Notes: generated by a model from the sequence alone, not told the origin. Numbered from the stretch's first letter, positions 11,697 to 23,554 are shown. The stretch: DNA of 64,000 nucleotides from Erigeron canadensis (GCF_010389155.1 NC_057764.1:1798001-1862000); one strand, 5' to 3'. Numbers and translations: made by a program.

Positions 11697-12751
11697 AGAA
11701 TAAGTTCAAAAATCAGTATTTTCGATAATAAGTCCTTAAGAAATTAATTACCCAATGTTTATAGAATAAACAGTTAATTTCATTAAGGCTAGGATCCAAT
11801 TGACATACAATCATTTCATCAGTTGATCTGCTAGAAATGATTACACTCAAAAGGTAAGTGATGATCAATAATTGCATTACAAGTGCAATTCCTAGAAAGT
11901 ATGGGACCTACGTAAGCCAATCGATTCATCAAGTGATCTTTTGTAGTCATGTTTTGTCCCATCTTTTGCCATGGGTCAAGGTCTCACCGCTTAACTCGCT
12001 TTAAGTCGTCCAACTAAAAACATGCAAAATTGAGCACCACTGTGTACCAGTGAATGGGTTTCGCCATGCAATCGCCATTTCACCACTGTGTACCAGTGAG
12101 TAAAACAACGACCCCATGTGTCCTTGACAAATTGGATGGCAAATGACTTAAGTTTATTGGGTCATTCAATTTGATATGTGATCAAAAAGTTATGTTTTAA
12201 AGATTCATGCATATCTTCTAAACATAATATTTAATAAAATCATTTGTATAGTCTTAGCAACACAAGAGAGCTCGGTAGCTCCATTTGAACGCACAAAGAA
12301 GCGTAAGGGCAAAGGTTTGCGATGAACGCAATTAAAAACCCGCCCTTTTAGAAGGCTAGCGCACTCCGACTTATACCTCTCTTAGAGTTTGTTCAAATGG
12401 GTGAGCCGGTGTATCTCAAGGTTGTAAGACTCCAATTTTATTAAAAAATCTTTATTTCGATATTGCTTAGTCAAGTTTATATTTTCTCAAAACAATTTTA
12501 CATCACAATTTATATCACAATAAATATGTAAAATCATAAACTATAACTTTTAAGCATGCAACGAGTTATGGTAGGCCACCTAAACATGTCACTATGGTTT
12601 ATTCATGTCTAAATCTGCTCCCCCTTCAAAGAAGAGGACCACATACATCAAGTTGCCTTGATTCCGTAAGCCTTACACATATACAAAACAAACAATTATC
12701 ACATAATCACATAGTTGCTCACTGGAAATTCCAGTAGCTTCACGACCTGTT
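11697..12751 (-). repeat. Second leader copy inside the copia element
   Basis: This ~1.05-kb non-coding segment before gag is nearly identical (mid-90s % by eye) to 14406-15394. Shared landmarks are gtgtaccagtgagtaaaaca, ttagaaggctagcgcactcc and ccccttcaaagaagaggacc. The copy here has ~80 extra bases near 11880-11960. At 12752 it joins integrase sequence abruptly instead of the rest of the leader. Confidence 0.88.
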
Positions 12752-14405
12752 TAACATTGTATGGGTCATCATTGATCTTACCATGTCTAACAAGGTTCGA
12801 TTTCTCATTTCAGACACTCCATTATGCTGAGGAGTGTGTGGAGGAGTAAGCTGTTGGACAATTTCACATGCTTTAAGATAATCCTTAAACTCTTGGCTTA
12901 AGTATTCACCACCGCGATCCGAACGAAGAATCTTGATGGTTTTACCGAGTTGATTTTCTATTTCAGTTTTAAACTTTTTGAATGTTTCAAAGACTTCATG
13001 TTTATGTTTAAGCAAGTAAACATAACCATAACGACTGAAATCATTCATAGAATAATGAAGTAGCTAGCACTTTTCCTTGACACATGCCTAAATGGGCCTC
13101 ATACATCGAAATGTATTAGTCCAAGTAGTTCCTTAATCCTCTCCGGTTTTATGCGGAAAAGATATACTTGTCATCTTTCCGAAAATACAAGATATGCATT
13201 TGTCAAATGATTCATCATTTGATTGTAAGATCCCTTCACGTTGAAGTTTTTCAATGCTTTTCTTGCTAACGGTAATCGAAAGACACACATTTATCAAACG
13301 ATTCATCATTTGATTTGTAAATATCTTCACATTGAAGACTGTTAATGCGTTTCTTGCTAATGATAATGCCAAAGACGCGCATTTATCAAATGATTCATCA
13401 TTTGATTTGTAAGATATCTTCACATTGAAGTCTTTAAATGCGTTTCTTGTCAAAAATTAAACAAGATGACCATGTCAAAGATAGAGTCCAAGTTAACTTG
13501 ACTCTTTTGCTATTGAATTATCATTTGAATCTCATCAACACTTATAATTCAGTTAAGAAGATACTTGAAAAACTGGTTAAACCAACTTGCTTCTTCTTCT
13601 TGTTCAACTCAGCTAGATACTTAGGACAATTCCTCTTTCAGTGTCTCACCTTAGCATAGTGATGACAAGACTGGTCTTTAACCGTATGCTCCTTTTTCCA
13701 AAGGGTCTTTTAAGGTTTTGAGACTAAACACTTTGTTTTCTCTTACCTAAGTTCTTGCCTTTAGGTTTACGGTTGTTTTGCTTTCTAAACCATTCCCCCC
13801 TTGATCATAAGAACTTGGGGTATCTCAGATTTCTTAGACGATTTTCTTCATACTCAATCAACATGATATGAAGTCCAACTATGCTATGCAAATTTGTAAT
13901 TGTCTCTTATGCCAATAAGAATTGACAGAAGATACGCTTAGTTTAATCCTTTCCATAATGCTCAAAGTGACTCTTCATCTTGAGTACATGAGCATTTACC
14001 GGTTTCCCATACTCGTGTTCAAGTTATGGAGTGACTCAATTAGCTAAAGTAATTCAACTCCAACTTGTTTTCCGTACATAGACTTGAGTTATTTGATCAT
14101 ATCACACGAATTTTGCAATCCGAATTGCCTTTTGAAGCTTAGGAGATATGCTTCTAGCATCAAATAAGCAACCTCAATATGTCTATTGTACCGAGTAGTT
14201 TATACTTCCAACTGCAAAGCAGTGACATTCGCATCAGGAATAGCAGTATCTGAGTTTCAAATGACATCGGTTTTCTTTTCAACTCTTAGAACAATTCTCT
14301 ATTGACAAAACAGTCATTGAAATTGGTTTCAGAAAGTTTTCTCTTTCTAGCATCGACCTGAAAGCCGATTGGTGTATGTTTTGTGAAGAATTTGTTGCCT
14401 TTTAC
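12752..14405 (-). pseudogene. Rearranged extra gag-to-integrase copy
   Basis: In element order this holds degraded gag (~14400-13790), a zinc-knuckle remnant near 13660-13690 with a CPKYLAELN-like end, a pre-integrase region, and an integrase piece (12752-13048: NDFSRYGYVYLLKHKHE, DRGGEYLSQ, TLLDMVRSMM). It stops exactly where the leader repeat begins. Pieces such as the protease are shortened or missing. The integrase part is close to the main copy, while the gag to pre-integrase part is much more diverged. It can make no product. It is either a template-switch duplication that decayed or sequence taken from a related element. Confidence 0.85.
13196..13455 (-). repeat. Threefold ~90-bp repeat in the pre-integrase remnant
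   Basis: Three successive units share atcaaatgattcatcattt-like sequence (at ~13202, ~13291 and ~13382), followed by 'ttcac(a/g)ttgaag' and 'aatgcgtttcttg'. They encode repeated NDESFDKC-like blocks. The main copy at ~10260-10330 has only one unit. Confidence 0.75.
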
Positions 14406-15394
14406 AAAATAGATTCAAGTTCAATTATCGGTATTTTCGATAATAAATCCTTAAGAAATTAATTACCCAATGTTTATAAAATAAACAATTAATTTCATTA
14501 AGGCTAGGATCTAATTGACATACAACCATTTCATCAGTTGATCTGCTAGAAATGATTGCACTCAAAAGGTAAGTGACGAGCAATAGTTGCATTGTTTTGA
14601 CCCATCTTTTGTCACGGGTCAAGGTCTCACCGCTTAACTCGCTTTAAGTCGTCCAACTAAGAACGCGCAAAATTGACCACCACTATGTACCAGTGAATGG
14701 GTTTCGCCATGCAATCGCCATTTCACCATTGTGTACCAGTGAGTAAAACAACGACCCCATGTGTCCTTGACAAATTGGATGGCAAATGACTTAAGTTTAT
14801 TGGGTCATTCAATTTGATATGTGATCAAAAAGTTATGTTTGAAGATTCATGCATATCTTCTAAACAAAACATTTAATAAAATCATTTGTATAGTCTTAAC
14901 AACACAAGAGAGCTTGGTAGCTCCATTTGAACGCATAAAGAAGCGCAAGGCAAAGGTTTGCGATGAACGCAATTAAAAACCCGCCCTTTTAGAAGGCTAG
15001 CGCACTCCGACTTATACCTCTCTTAGAGTTTGTTCAAATGGGTGAGCCAGTGTATCTCAAGGTTGTAAGACTCCAATTTTATTAAAAAATCTCTATTTCG
15101 ATACTGCTTAGTCAAGTTTATATTTTCTCAAAACAATTTTACATCATAATTTATATCACAATAAATATGTAAAATCATAAACTATAACTTTTAAGCATGC
15201 AACGAGTTATGGTAGGCCACCTAAACATGTCACTATGGTTTATTCATGTCTAAATCTGCTCCCCCTTCAAAGAAGAGGACCACATACATCAAGTTGCCTT
15301 GATTTCGTAAGCCTTAAACATATACAAAACAAACAATTATCACATAATCACATAGTTGCTCACTGGAAATTCCAGTAGTTTCACGACCTGTTTA
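14406..15394 (-). repeat. First leader copy of the copia element
   Basis: This is the partner of 11697-12751. Here the leader continues rightward into unique leader sequence and the primer site, so this is the copy in its original place. Confidence 0.88.
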
Positions 15395-15982
15395 GACCTG
15401 TTTCTGGTCCGATTCAAATTTAGACCAGAACTACAAAGTTTTTGCCCTATGTGTTGAGCATCTACAGTTCAAAGCATGACCTCTAACTCATAACGGATTA
15501 AAAGATATGAAATTTTTAGTAAACTGTCGCAAAACAGAAAATTTACACGAAAAATTCACATTGTCACACAATTAATTATACAATTATCTAGCATAATTAA
15601 CCCTAATGATCAAGATTTCATATCAACATATCTAAGTAAGAATCATGAATGATTTGCATGAAAAATTCATGATTTTTACTTCTTTTTAACCATTAAAAAT
15701 AAAAGGTACACACATAATCACATGCAATTTATCACATAAACATGCAATTAATCAAAACTTGGATTAGGAACCCTAAAAAAAACTTTTTTTTTTTTATTTT
15801 CTGGAAAAATTTTCGATCCATATATATATATATTAAATAAAACTTTTTTCTAATTTAAATAATGTAATTAAATTACAAAATCAATTTAACTATATATATA
15901 TATATATATAATCAAAAATTTGAAGATCAAGAACCCTAACCCCCTTCAAGTTTTGATTTATTGGTAAAAAACATACATAGTA
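15395..15982 (-). other. Unique leader next to the primer site
   Basis: AT-rich non-coding leader with poly-T near 15786 and a (TA)n run near 15890-15910. It is present once in the element. Confidence 0.6.
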
Positions 15983-15996
15983 GGCTCGTGATACCA
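15983..15996 (-). promoter_or_regulatory. Primer binding site, tRNA-iMet type
   Basis: On the minus strand this reads tggtatcacgagcc, one base from the 5' LTR. It is the usual plant copia site TGGTATCAGAGCC with an extra C, complementary to the 3' end of initiator tRNA-Met. Confidence 0.8.
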
Positions 15997-15997
15997 C

Positions 15998-16684
15998 TGT
16001 TGGGTTATATTACTATTATCAAATCAAATCACAAATCACGCAACGGAAGACAAGATCTATGTAGTTTAATTAATTAACCAAAGTATAGAATGTGTACCTT
16101 AAATTGGAGAGATTAAAGCAAGAAAAAGGTTTAAATTAACCTCTCTACGATTGCACACACAACGTTGGAATGTATATATGCTAGTACTTAATCACGAACA
16201 AACAACCCTTTGTTAATACCCTTTCACACGAACCAAACAAAACTCGAAACCCTTTGTGTTTGTGAGGATCGGCCAAAGCCAAGAGAGAGGGAGGAGGAGA
16301 GAATTTTAGGGTTTTAGAAAACCTTAATAATAATGTGTGAAAAACCTTAAGAATTGGTTTGTATTTATAGCTAAAGATTTACTTGAAAAACAAGTTTAGG
16401 GTTTTCTAAAAACCCTCCAATGTGGCCGTCACCCTCTAGGAAGATTCTAGAGGGTTTCTTAATTTTCCTTTTAATCACAATTATCTCATCTGTTAAGTCC
16501 GTCAGTTAAGTACCGTTAACTATTAACATTTAACAAACGACCGTTAGTTTTTCGTGATCAAATTAATTAATAAATTACATTTAATATATTAATTAATTTA
16601 TAGTTACATTCACGTTGAGGTGTGACCCCGTAAGCTTAAATACTTTTCGGACATATGTTCATTTTACGTGATCATATTTTAACA
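15998..16684 (-). repeat. 5' LTR of the copia element
   Basis: TGTTGGG...TTTTAACA on the plus strand. It differs from the left LTR by about 20 substitutions and one GAG insertion near 16290. It would contain the element's promoter. Confidence 0.95.
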
Positions 16685-16689
16685 AGACC

Positions 16690-17374
16690 AATACCAAGCA
16701 ATGAGTAAATATGTTTTTGGGTATCATAATATGGAGTTAAGAAGATTCAAACCTGTGACCTAATACTAGTAAAGCCATCCATAGTTGTCCCATAAATTTT
16801 TGCAGTAAATTGAAGAAGAGTAGTTACACTTTGGTTCATGTCTAAGAGATTTACTTGATCCTTTGGTGAGCGTTATCGCCACATAATTAAACCAAACTCA
16901 AAATTCTTTGATGTTATTTTTGAACGGTAAATTTGAATCTCTGACACTACTAAAGTATCATTGTGTCATCAGGATACCACCCGATCATATCCCCACTTAG
17001 GTCCACTAGGCCATAATACCAATATACCAATTGAGGAGGAAACTCAATAAATATGAAAAAATCCCCTATGTGAGTTTTAAACCCATAACCTTATGATCAC
17101 TAGGTCTTATGCCACCCAAAATTCTTTCATGTTAGAAGCTAGAATTAGAAAAGTTCTTCATAGGCAATAGAAGGATAATGCTAATTAATGAAAAAGAAGG
17201 AATATAATCTATAATCTAAAGAGATACATACGGAATTACTATGTAGTGGGCTGAAAGAGACTAATTAATTAACAACTTGTTAATGATTACATCAATCTGA
17301 AGAGATGGTGCGTGTGGCTAATTAGCCGTCATCTTATCTCCTAAATCTTTTAACATCTACTATATGTGGATGAT
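16690..17374. other. Intergenic with tRNA-like (B-box) traces
   Basis: Complementary-strand sequences such as ggtttgaatc near 16750 and a gggtttaaaactc block near 17075 resemble eroded SINE B-boxes. No A-box, tail or TSD could be matched. Nothing else is recognised. Confidence 0.3.
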
Positions 17375-17379
17375 GATAA

Positions 17380-18096
17380 TATTAGAATATAAGCACAATT
17401 ATCATATAACAAATCACGAGTACGCAACGGAATAAAAACGTATATGTAATACTATTAATGAACAAAGTAAGGAATTGAATATGTGTACCTTTGCGCAAAG
17501 CTTCTAATAAAATTAATAATAATTATTATTATTATATTAGGGTCTAAACTAAAACCCTTCTACGATCGAACACTTGACACTCCTATATCGTATGGTAGTA
17601 CCCGATCACGAACTCATAAACCCATTGTGTAAAACCCTAATAGTCGAACCCCTAAAAGCCGAAAACCCTTTGAGGTTTTGGTTCGGCTTATCGAACAAGA
17701 GAAGGGAGAGAGGAGAGAGTTTTTCACAATTAATTGTATTGTGAATGTGTGTAAAAACCCTTGACCCTTGTATTATATTTATAGGCTAAGATTAAAGGGT
17801 TTTTGACTTGGAAACCAAGTAATCTCAAGGCTAAAAGCCCCTTGAGATTTTCGGCCCTATGGATTAGAATTAGGAAACAATATCAATTCTTAATTTTACT
17901 CCAACACCTCCTCTTTAATTAATTAAACACTTTAAAACCTTTAATATAATTTAATTAATATTTTCATGATCATTTTAATTAACATATTACTTTAATATAC
18001 TAATTAAATATATAGAGTTCACGTGTCATTTTGTGTAACCCCGTAGGCTTAAATGATTTTCGGACATGCGTTTATTATAACGTGATCATATTAACA
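17380..18096 (-). mobile_element. Solo LTR of a related copia family
   Basis: The 717-bp segment shares the LTR landmarks of the 6-16 kb element: acgcaacgga near the start, atcacgaac in the middle, and accccgtaggcttaaatg then cgtgatcatattaaca at the end. The first bases are TATTAG instead of TGTTAG. Flanks gataa (17375-17379) and cataa (18097-18101) match at 4 of 5 bases. No internal region is present, as expected after LTR-LTR recombination. Confidence 0.75.
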
Positions 18097-18280
18097 CATA
18101 AATCAACCTAATTTGTACGCCTAAATCAACTCATTTTTAGAAATGAGTTAAGTTGATTACATGACATCATTACTCCACTATAGTACATTTTATTTCCCAA
18201 ATCATATCTTCATTGACATGGCCATTTTAGCACATTTATCTAACCCAAAGTTGGCTAATATTATCGTTTTGAATTCGTTT

Positions 18281-18283
<3 letters not shown>

Positions 18284-18351
<68 letters not shown>
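18284..18351. repeat. (TA)n microsatellite
   Basis: About 34 uninterrupted TA units. Shorter arrays occur near 37-60, 2400, 28980, 42415, 43080, 55000, 61330 and 61565. Confidence 0.95.
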
Positions 18352-18355
<4 letters not shown>

Positions 18356-19030
18356 CGGAGTACTTTTTAATACAACCATATTATAAAGGCAGCCTAATAT
18401 ATCTTATCTAAATTATATCCATGTGGAATTTCTAGTTAAGCTTATCTATCTGACAAACAAATTGCCATAAACACGACTTACAATGTTGATATTTTACAAA
18501 ATTTGAAACAATGATATTAGAGTCTCTTAGTTGTTTTGATTTTTAACTGTCATAGATTGATATGGAACGAATGTTGATATCTCATACTACCAGATAATAT
18601 TTTCTATTAGTATTTTGGAAGATTTTATCGGGGGACACTCGGTCCTAATTGTTCTTGTTTCTATAGTCATACGACTTAACGAGACGTTAATCACATTTTC
18701 CAAGCTGATTAATCACTACCCGACTAATTAACCTATCAAAATTTCATTGTCATGTTGACAAACCGACCAAATTTGAATCAAAACAACGACTTGGTTATCA
18801 CCAGCTAGCAATCCTTTTCTCCATTAACAACTAGCAAGAGGGGGAAAAAGGTTATCTATGAAATTCCTGGACCATTTTTTTGGTCATACACCAAATGGCT
18901 GACTAAAATTCGCCAAAAAGAGAATATAACTGAATATATACAACAGCAGTCATGCCACGCTTTAGGATTGCCACCACTTAATCTATATATATTCCAAAAA
19001 GTCCATCATGCCAATTTAGCCACCATAGAA
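18352..19030. other. Intergenic, nothing recognised
   Basis: No supported ORF, repeat or element end is seen. The part nearest 19030 could be the 3' flank of the possible exon on the minus strand. Confidence 0.4.
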
Positions 19031-19208
19031 TCATTCATTCATACGTTGCTTTGCTATCAACTCATCAATGTTTAATCCGATCGATTGAGATGTGTAATGA
19101 CCCACCAAACAAATATCATCTCTTTTACGTTTAATACCTACCCGAATGGACCTGGCCAAAGCAATGGGCTTCTCATACTTCACGATCTTTTTCCAAATTA
19201 CTCCAAAC
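19031..19208 (-). CDS. Possible orphan last exon, unknown protein
   Basis: On the minus strand a T-rich tract ending in TAG at 19209-19211 makes a good splice acceptor. The frame then encodes FGVIWKKIVKYEKPIALARS and later SQSIGLNIDELIAKQRMNE before a stop at 19031. The composition is ordinary and unlike the low-complexity ORFs around it. No upstream exon is recognisable within 1 kb, and no family is recognised. It could be the 3' end of a gene, a gene relic, or chance. Confidence 0.28.
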
Positions 19209-19239
19209 CTACCAAAAAAAAAAGCAATTAATATAGTAA

Positions 19240-20419
19240 TTAAACTCCTTTTAGCAATCTTTAGGTTAAGGCTTCTTAGGCCAACCCTTAACATTACATT
19301 GAACTATTGAAGTTGTGCTAATTATTTTATAAATTTTTCTTATAAAGAAGGAACAAGTACTTATTATGCATTTTACATTTGAAACTCCAATAAGGACCAT
19401 CTTTATAAATCAATGACCATGTCTAAACAAATAATGTACTGTACAAAAGAAGTACTGCACGCAATAAAACCCAACTGAACTAGAGTCAATATTAACTTAA
19501 ACTAGCTATTTACCATGTCCATTAATTAACTTAAACTCAATCGAGTGAATAAGAATATTACGAGCATATGGTTTCAAGCTATACCTCAATATATACCTGC
19601 AAGCTAGGAATCTCTTCTTCTATGTATATATATATGTCCATTGAATGGCAACCAAATATACATAGCAACATCCTTAACCTGAAAAACAGCCACTTGAATC
19701 AAATTACAACATAAGAAGCAAAACAATTATTTTAGTTTAATACGAAAAGACAAAGAAAACAGAGGATGAAGACAAACAAATTAACCAAACAAGAAAGCCG
19801 TTAAACAACAATCCTATAGAGCTATATATTACTAGCACAACACGTATACGTATGGGTTATACATATCACATACATACATTGGAGACATAAAGTGTGGGGA
19901 TGATGTAATCAATGGGAAAAAAAAAGAAGATAACCCCCAATTCACCAAAATCTCATCACCACAACAAAATGACAAAACATGAAACCACCGATCCAACCAT
20001 ATCACATTGAAGAGAGTTTGTGAGGCAAATAATAAGATCATCAATAACAACCGTATTCAATCTCTTCTTTATGGAACGAGACGTAGACAGCTTTATCCTT
20101 ACTTTTAAGTTGAAAAATGATTTCATAAGGACCTCCAACCATTTCATAACAAGTAGGCAGTTAACGGAATTCTTTCTAAGCGACAAAAATTGGACTCAAC
20201 TATTAATTATAGATTTTCATTTTCCCCTCTATCTCCATATCCAAATCTTAATGTTATTTGCAGTTGATAAGAATTATACATATCTCTGCGTTCGTTTCCT
20301 CTTTTTTTTAGTGTGTTGGTTTTTAATGATTTAATTACTACTTTTGTATAATTTTGTTCGATTATATCGTCTACATATTATATATTTTTCACCAAGGTTC
20401 CTGCCGAACTTAAAAACTG
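19240..20419. other. Intergenic, nothing recognised
   Basis: ORFs at 19832-20334 on both strands overlap each other and lack motifs. The part adjoining 20420 is the 3' flank of the PB1 gene. Confidence 0.45.
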
Positions 20420-21449
20420 TTATTGCCAATAATTTCCATTAGGAACAACGCAAAACCGATTATTGTAACCATTATTTCTATAACCATAACACGGCATCTT
20501 CCCGTGCCCTCCTGCTGCTGCTTTATTTTGGCAGACTGGGGGTTTTGATGACGTATAGATAACACTATTCATTTTTTCGGCCGTGTAGAAGCCCGACAAA
20601 GATGGGGACGGAGATTTTGGTGTGGGTGATGAATCCGTGGATGAGGTGCTAGATCCGGATCCTGAAGCCGAGGCGGATGATGGTGTCCGTGTTAGTGAAG
20701 GAGAAGAGCATTTCTTAGTAAGAGACAGAAACGCTCTGATTTTTATATGATGAGATTGTGATTGTGTGGTTGAATCATATTCCTCAAGAAGATTCTCTAG
20801 TTCTTCATCAGATGTAATTGTAACAAGTGCATCTAAATCTTCAGTTGGTAATTGACATCTTAAACTCGCCGTCTTCCCACATAATTCTGCTAGTTTCGCC
20901 ATCAATTCTGTTAATCATAAGAAAACACACATATGGTCAGTAAGTTCTTAATTAATTCATACTCCACAACATTACAAGTAACTATCGGGTTATGAGTCTC
21001 AATACTGTATCTCATGTTGTATGGGAATTGGAAAGGTTGATGTAGACAGCATTACCTCTACCTAAATCAGAGAGGCTTAAGTAGGGGTAAGGCTGCTTCC
21101 GATTTTACCTAAGGCGACACGTACGCTATATAAAAAGGCATTGGGTTCAACCATAAGCTATTTTTTTATGGGGTAGACAATGACTGATGCCAAAAAAAAC
21201 ATCAGGGTCAAAAATGATTCCGACAATCTACGTACACCTTTTGGGAACAAGACATGGAAATTATTTTTGTAACTAACCAGAAAAGGAGATGGAGCGAGCA
21301 ACAGCAAGGACCCGAGTATGGCCTCCATGATATCTGAGCTTTCCGTCTGGATATCGAGGAAGAATCCGACCACCATAGCTACACAGGAATTTGATTGTTG
21401 TGGTGGTGCTTGCTGGGGGCTTGGGTGAGTTAAGAGAAGGTCCTACCAT
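20420..21449 (-). CDS. PB1-domain protein, two exons, 219 residues
   Basis: Exon 1 is 21278-21449, starting MVGPSLNSPKPPASTTTTIK. A GT donor follows at 21276-21277. Exon 2 is 20420-20907, after an AG acceptor at 20908-20909. The join restores a continuous frame (172 + 488 nt = 660 nt, 219 codons plus stop). The PB1 (octicosapeptide/Phox/Bem1p) domain spans about residues 19-110, from IKFLCSYGGRILPRYPDGKL, with the basic-face lysine at residue 20, to the acidic SDEELENLLEEYD loop. A Ser/Thr/Pro-rich tail follows, and the C-terminus is GYRNNGYNNRF...GNYWQ. PB1 domains form head-to-tail protein contacts. Plant proteins of this small single-domain class have no established enzymatic role. The frame is intact, so this is the best host-gene candidate here. 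Confidence 0.9.
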
Positions 21450-21538
21450 CTTTGAAGATTTCTGAAAATGGTCTTAATTAATTTGAAGAGATTGTTTGTT
21501 TTGTTTCTTCAAGCTTAAGCATCGTGAAACTAGCAACG

Positions 21539-21546
21539 TATTTATA
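21539..21546 (-). promoter_or_regulatory. TATA box of the PB1 gene
   Basis: On the minus strand this reads TATAAATA, about 90 bases before the ATG at 21449, a normal distance for a plant promoter with a short 5' UTR. Confidence 0.65.
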
Positions 21547-21709
21547 GAGTTGGTTAGAGAAGTTTTGCGTATGGGTTGGGAAAGCTGGGGCCCATTTAGG
21601 GGTTGGGTCTGTTAAGATTACCATACGTATACTCTGTCTTCTTGTGCGGTTAATATATACCACATGGTTTTGATTTTCATCCACCATAAGAACACCAAAA
21701 AGCGCCTTC

Positions 21710-21765
21710 GCAGAGCTAGTTTCCTAGTCAAGACCCGGCAGAGCTAGTTTCCTAGTCAAGACCCG
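21710..21765. repeat. Perfect 28-bp tandem duplication
   Basis: gcagagctagtttcctagtc followed by aagacccg occurs twice with no gap. It lies ~170 bp upstream of the PB1 TATA box, so it could affect its promoter. Confidence 0.9.
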
Positions 21766-22846
21766 GAGGGTTAACTGTTGCTGTAATCATAACCACATCT
21801 CCCATGAATATCTATAAATTACATTCTAATTTTTTTTTTCTTTTGTTGTACAAATTAAATCAATCAATCAAGTTATTAAACTTGATGATATACTTTTTAA
21901 TCTAGCTGCATGAAATGATTAATTTTTTTAAGAATTAGCCTGAAAATTCTCTTAAAACGATAAGATGGTGACATATGGATTGTTCTATTAGTTCTCTATA
22001 TCCTTGATGTTACCAATTGTCATCATCTTATGAATAGAAGATTTTTAAGTTATATCTTTATAAAAGGATTAATAATTTCCCTTTGCTATGAATATTATTA
22101 ATGTTCATAAAATAATTGTATTTTTATAAGTGTGAGTTTTCGATATTAAAGGTACAATTATGCAAATGTGTGAAAAGAATGAGAAGGTGAAGTTGGCGTG
22201 ACAAACAAAAGTGGGAGTAAAATATATGAACAATTACGAATGGCCTCATATTCAAATACTTCAGAAAGATTTCCAGACAAATTTAAAAAAAAAAAAATGA
22301 TTAATTTTCTTAACAAAATAGCTTAAAAATTCTCATAATCATAAAATGATAGTAGGTGTCAAAGTTAATAGATAAAACTATGAAAGATAATTAATTATCA
22401 TAATTTTATTATTTTTGGAAGATTTTTTTTTTTAATTTTTTTTAAAAAATATTAATAATTTTCTTTCGAATATATAACCGCCGGGAGAGCATGTGCTCAA
22501 GTCCTTTCGATAAATCATAAAACAAATGTTTCTGCAAATAGAGTTGTACATTGATTTTTGCTTAAATGATCCTGTATTGAAAAGGGGATGTCCAGGGTCA
22601 TGGGATTCTGGGTCAATAACTAAATAAACTAAAAGGTTAACTTAACTTTTTCGCTTTTCTTAACTAACTTTAACTTTTTGTTTAGAATTGCTTCAACCAA
22701 AATTTTCAAGTATAGGGGTTGGGGAAGGTTCGGTGATGGAATAAGTAAAGGTATTTTCTCACTTAGTTATCGTAATATTAATTAGCATTTCATTGCAGGT
22801 GAATCGTTTTTATGTATTTTCATGTGGCTGCCTTATATGTTCGTTG
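21766..22846. other. AT-rich, one diverged direct repeat
   Basis: Segments near 21915-22095 and 22290-22460 resemble each other (gattaatttt...aaattctc...agattttt...ttaataatttc). Both are flanked by A/T runs and may be two old copies of a MITE. No ends could be set. Confidence 0.4.
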
Positions 22847-22854
22847 TTTTTTAC

Positions 22855-23554
22855 CAGGGCCGGCCCCAAAGATTAGGTGTTGGCCTAGCATAAAAAAATG
22901 GCCAATATGCTAACCGCAACAAATTATGTCTATATATATTTTTTGAACGAGTTTATATAGTATAAACTAATCTTTAAAAACGACGATAAATGGTATATCA
23001 ATAAACATAACGAAAGTTATTCTTCAAGAAACTAAAAAAAATGCAAAATCATAATATAAAAGTTTGCAATTAATCTACATAAAATAAATATAAAGAGAAA
23101 AGTATCACCTGCAAATTAAAAGAAAGGTGGGGACAAGGACAATTTGTGATCGCATTGACAGAATGAGAGCACCGCTTAACTTCGATTATTATGGCTGCTT
23201 TGACTTTTTTTTCCCCTTTATACGACGGTAAAAGTTTTAATTTTATATTATATATATATAGGGCTTATGTATTGTAAAACAAGTATTAAAGTAAAACAAA
23301 TAAGACAAGATCTTGACCTTTAAATCATGATTAAATTGATGTACGAAGATTCACGAAGCAAATGATGCATGGTGATTTTCATTATCCACGGTGATTTTGA
23401 GTGAAGAGAAACATATTATTTATCTGTTTTATACTTTAATACTTGTTTTATTCTACCTATATATATAACATATAAAAAAAATAAAAAATTGGGCCCTCTA
23501 AAAAAACGGATCTCGGCCCGTTACCCACTTTGTCCACCCTTAAGACTGGCCCTG
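22855..23554. mobile_element. Non-autonomous hAT element
   Basis: Starts CAGGGCCGGCCCC and ends gactGGCCCTG. A perfect 8-bp TSD TTTTTTAC lies at 22847-22854 and 23555-23562. The interior is non-coding with a (TA)n tract near 23250. It has the same terminal family as the 216-1091 element. Confidence 0.86.

Larger units (their letters stand above)
6150..16689 (-). mobile_element. Full-length Ty1/copia retrotransposon, internally rearranged
   Basis: The element proper is 6155-16684, with LTRs of 684 and 687 bp and a perfect 5-bp target duplication AGACC at 6150-6154 and 16685-16689. It lies on the minus strand: primer site beside the right LTR, polypurine tract beside the left. The order gag, CCHC knuckle, protease, integrase, reverse transcriptase, RNase H (integrase before RT) defines Ty1/copia. 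At 10.5 kb it is about twice a typical copia element. The excess comes from an inserted direct duplication of leader, gag and part of integrase (12752-15394), plus a long leader and 3' non-coding region. Stops and frameshifts in gag and pol make it non-autonomous. By eye the LTRs differ at about 20 positions plus a 3-bp indel (~3%), so the insertion is fairly young. Confidence 0.95.

Noticed and set aside
21158..21376. 72-codon minus-strand ORF overlapping PB1 exon 1
   Set aside because: Wrong frame. The PB1 frame starting at 21449 joins exon 2 through canonical splice sites.
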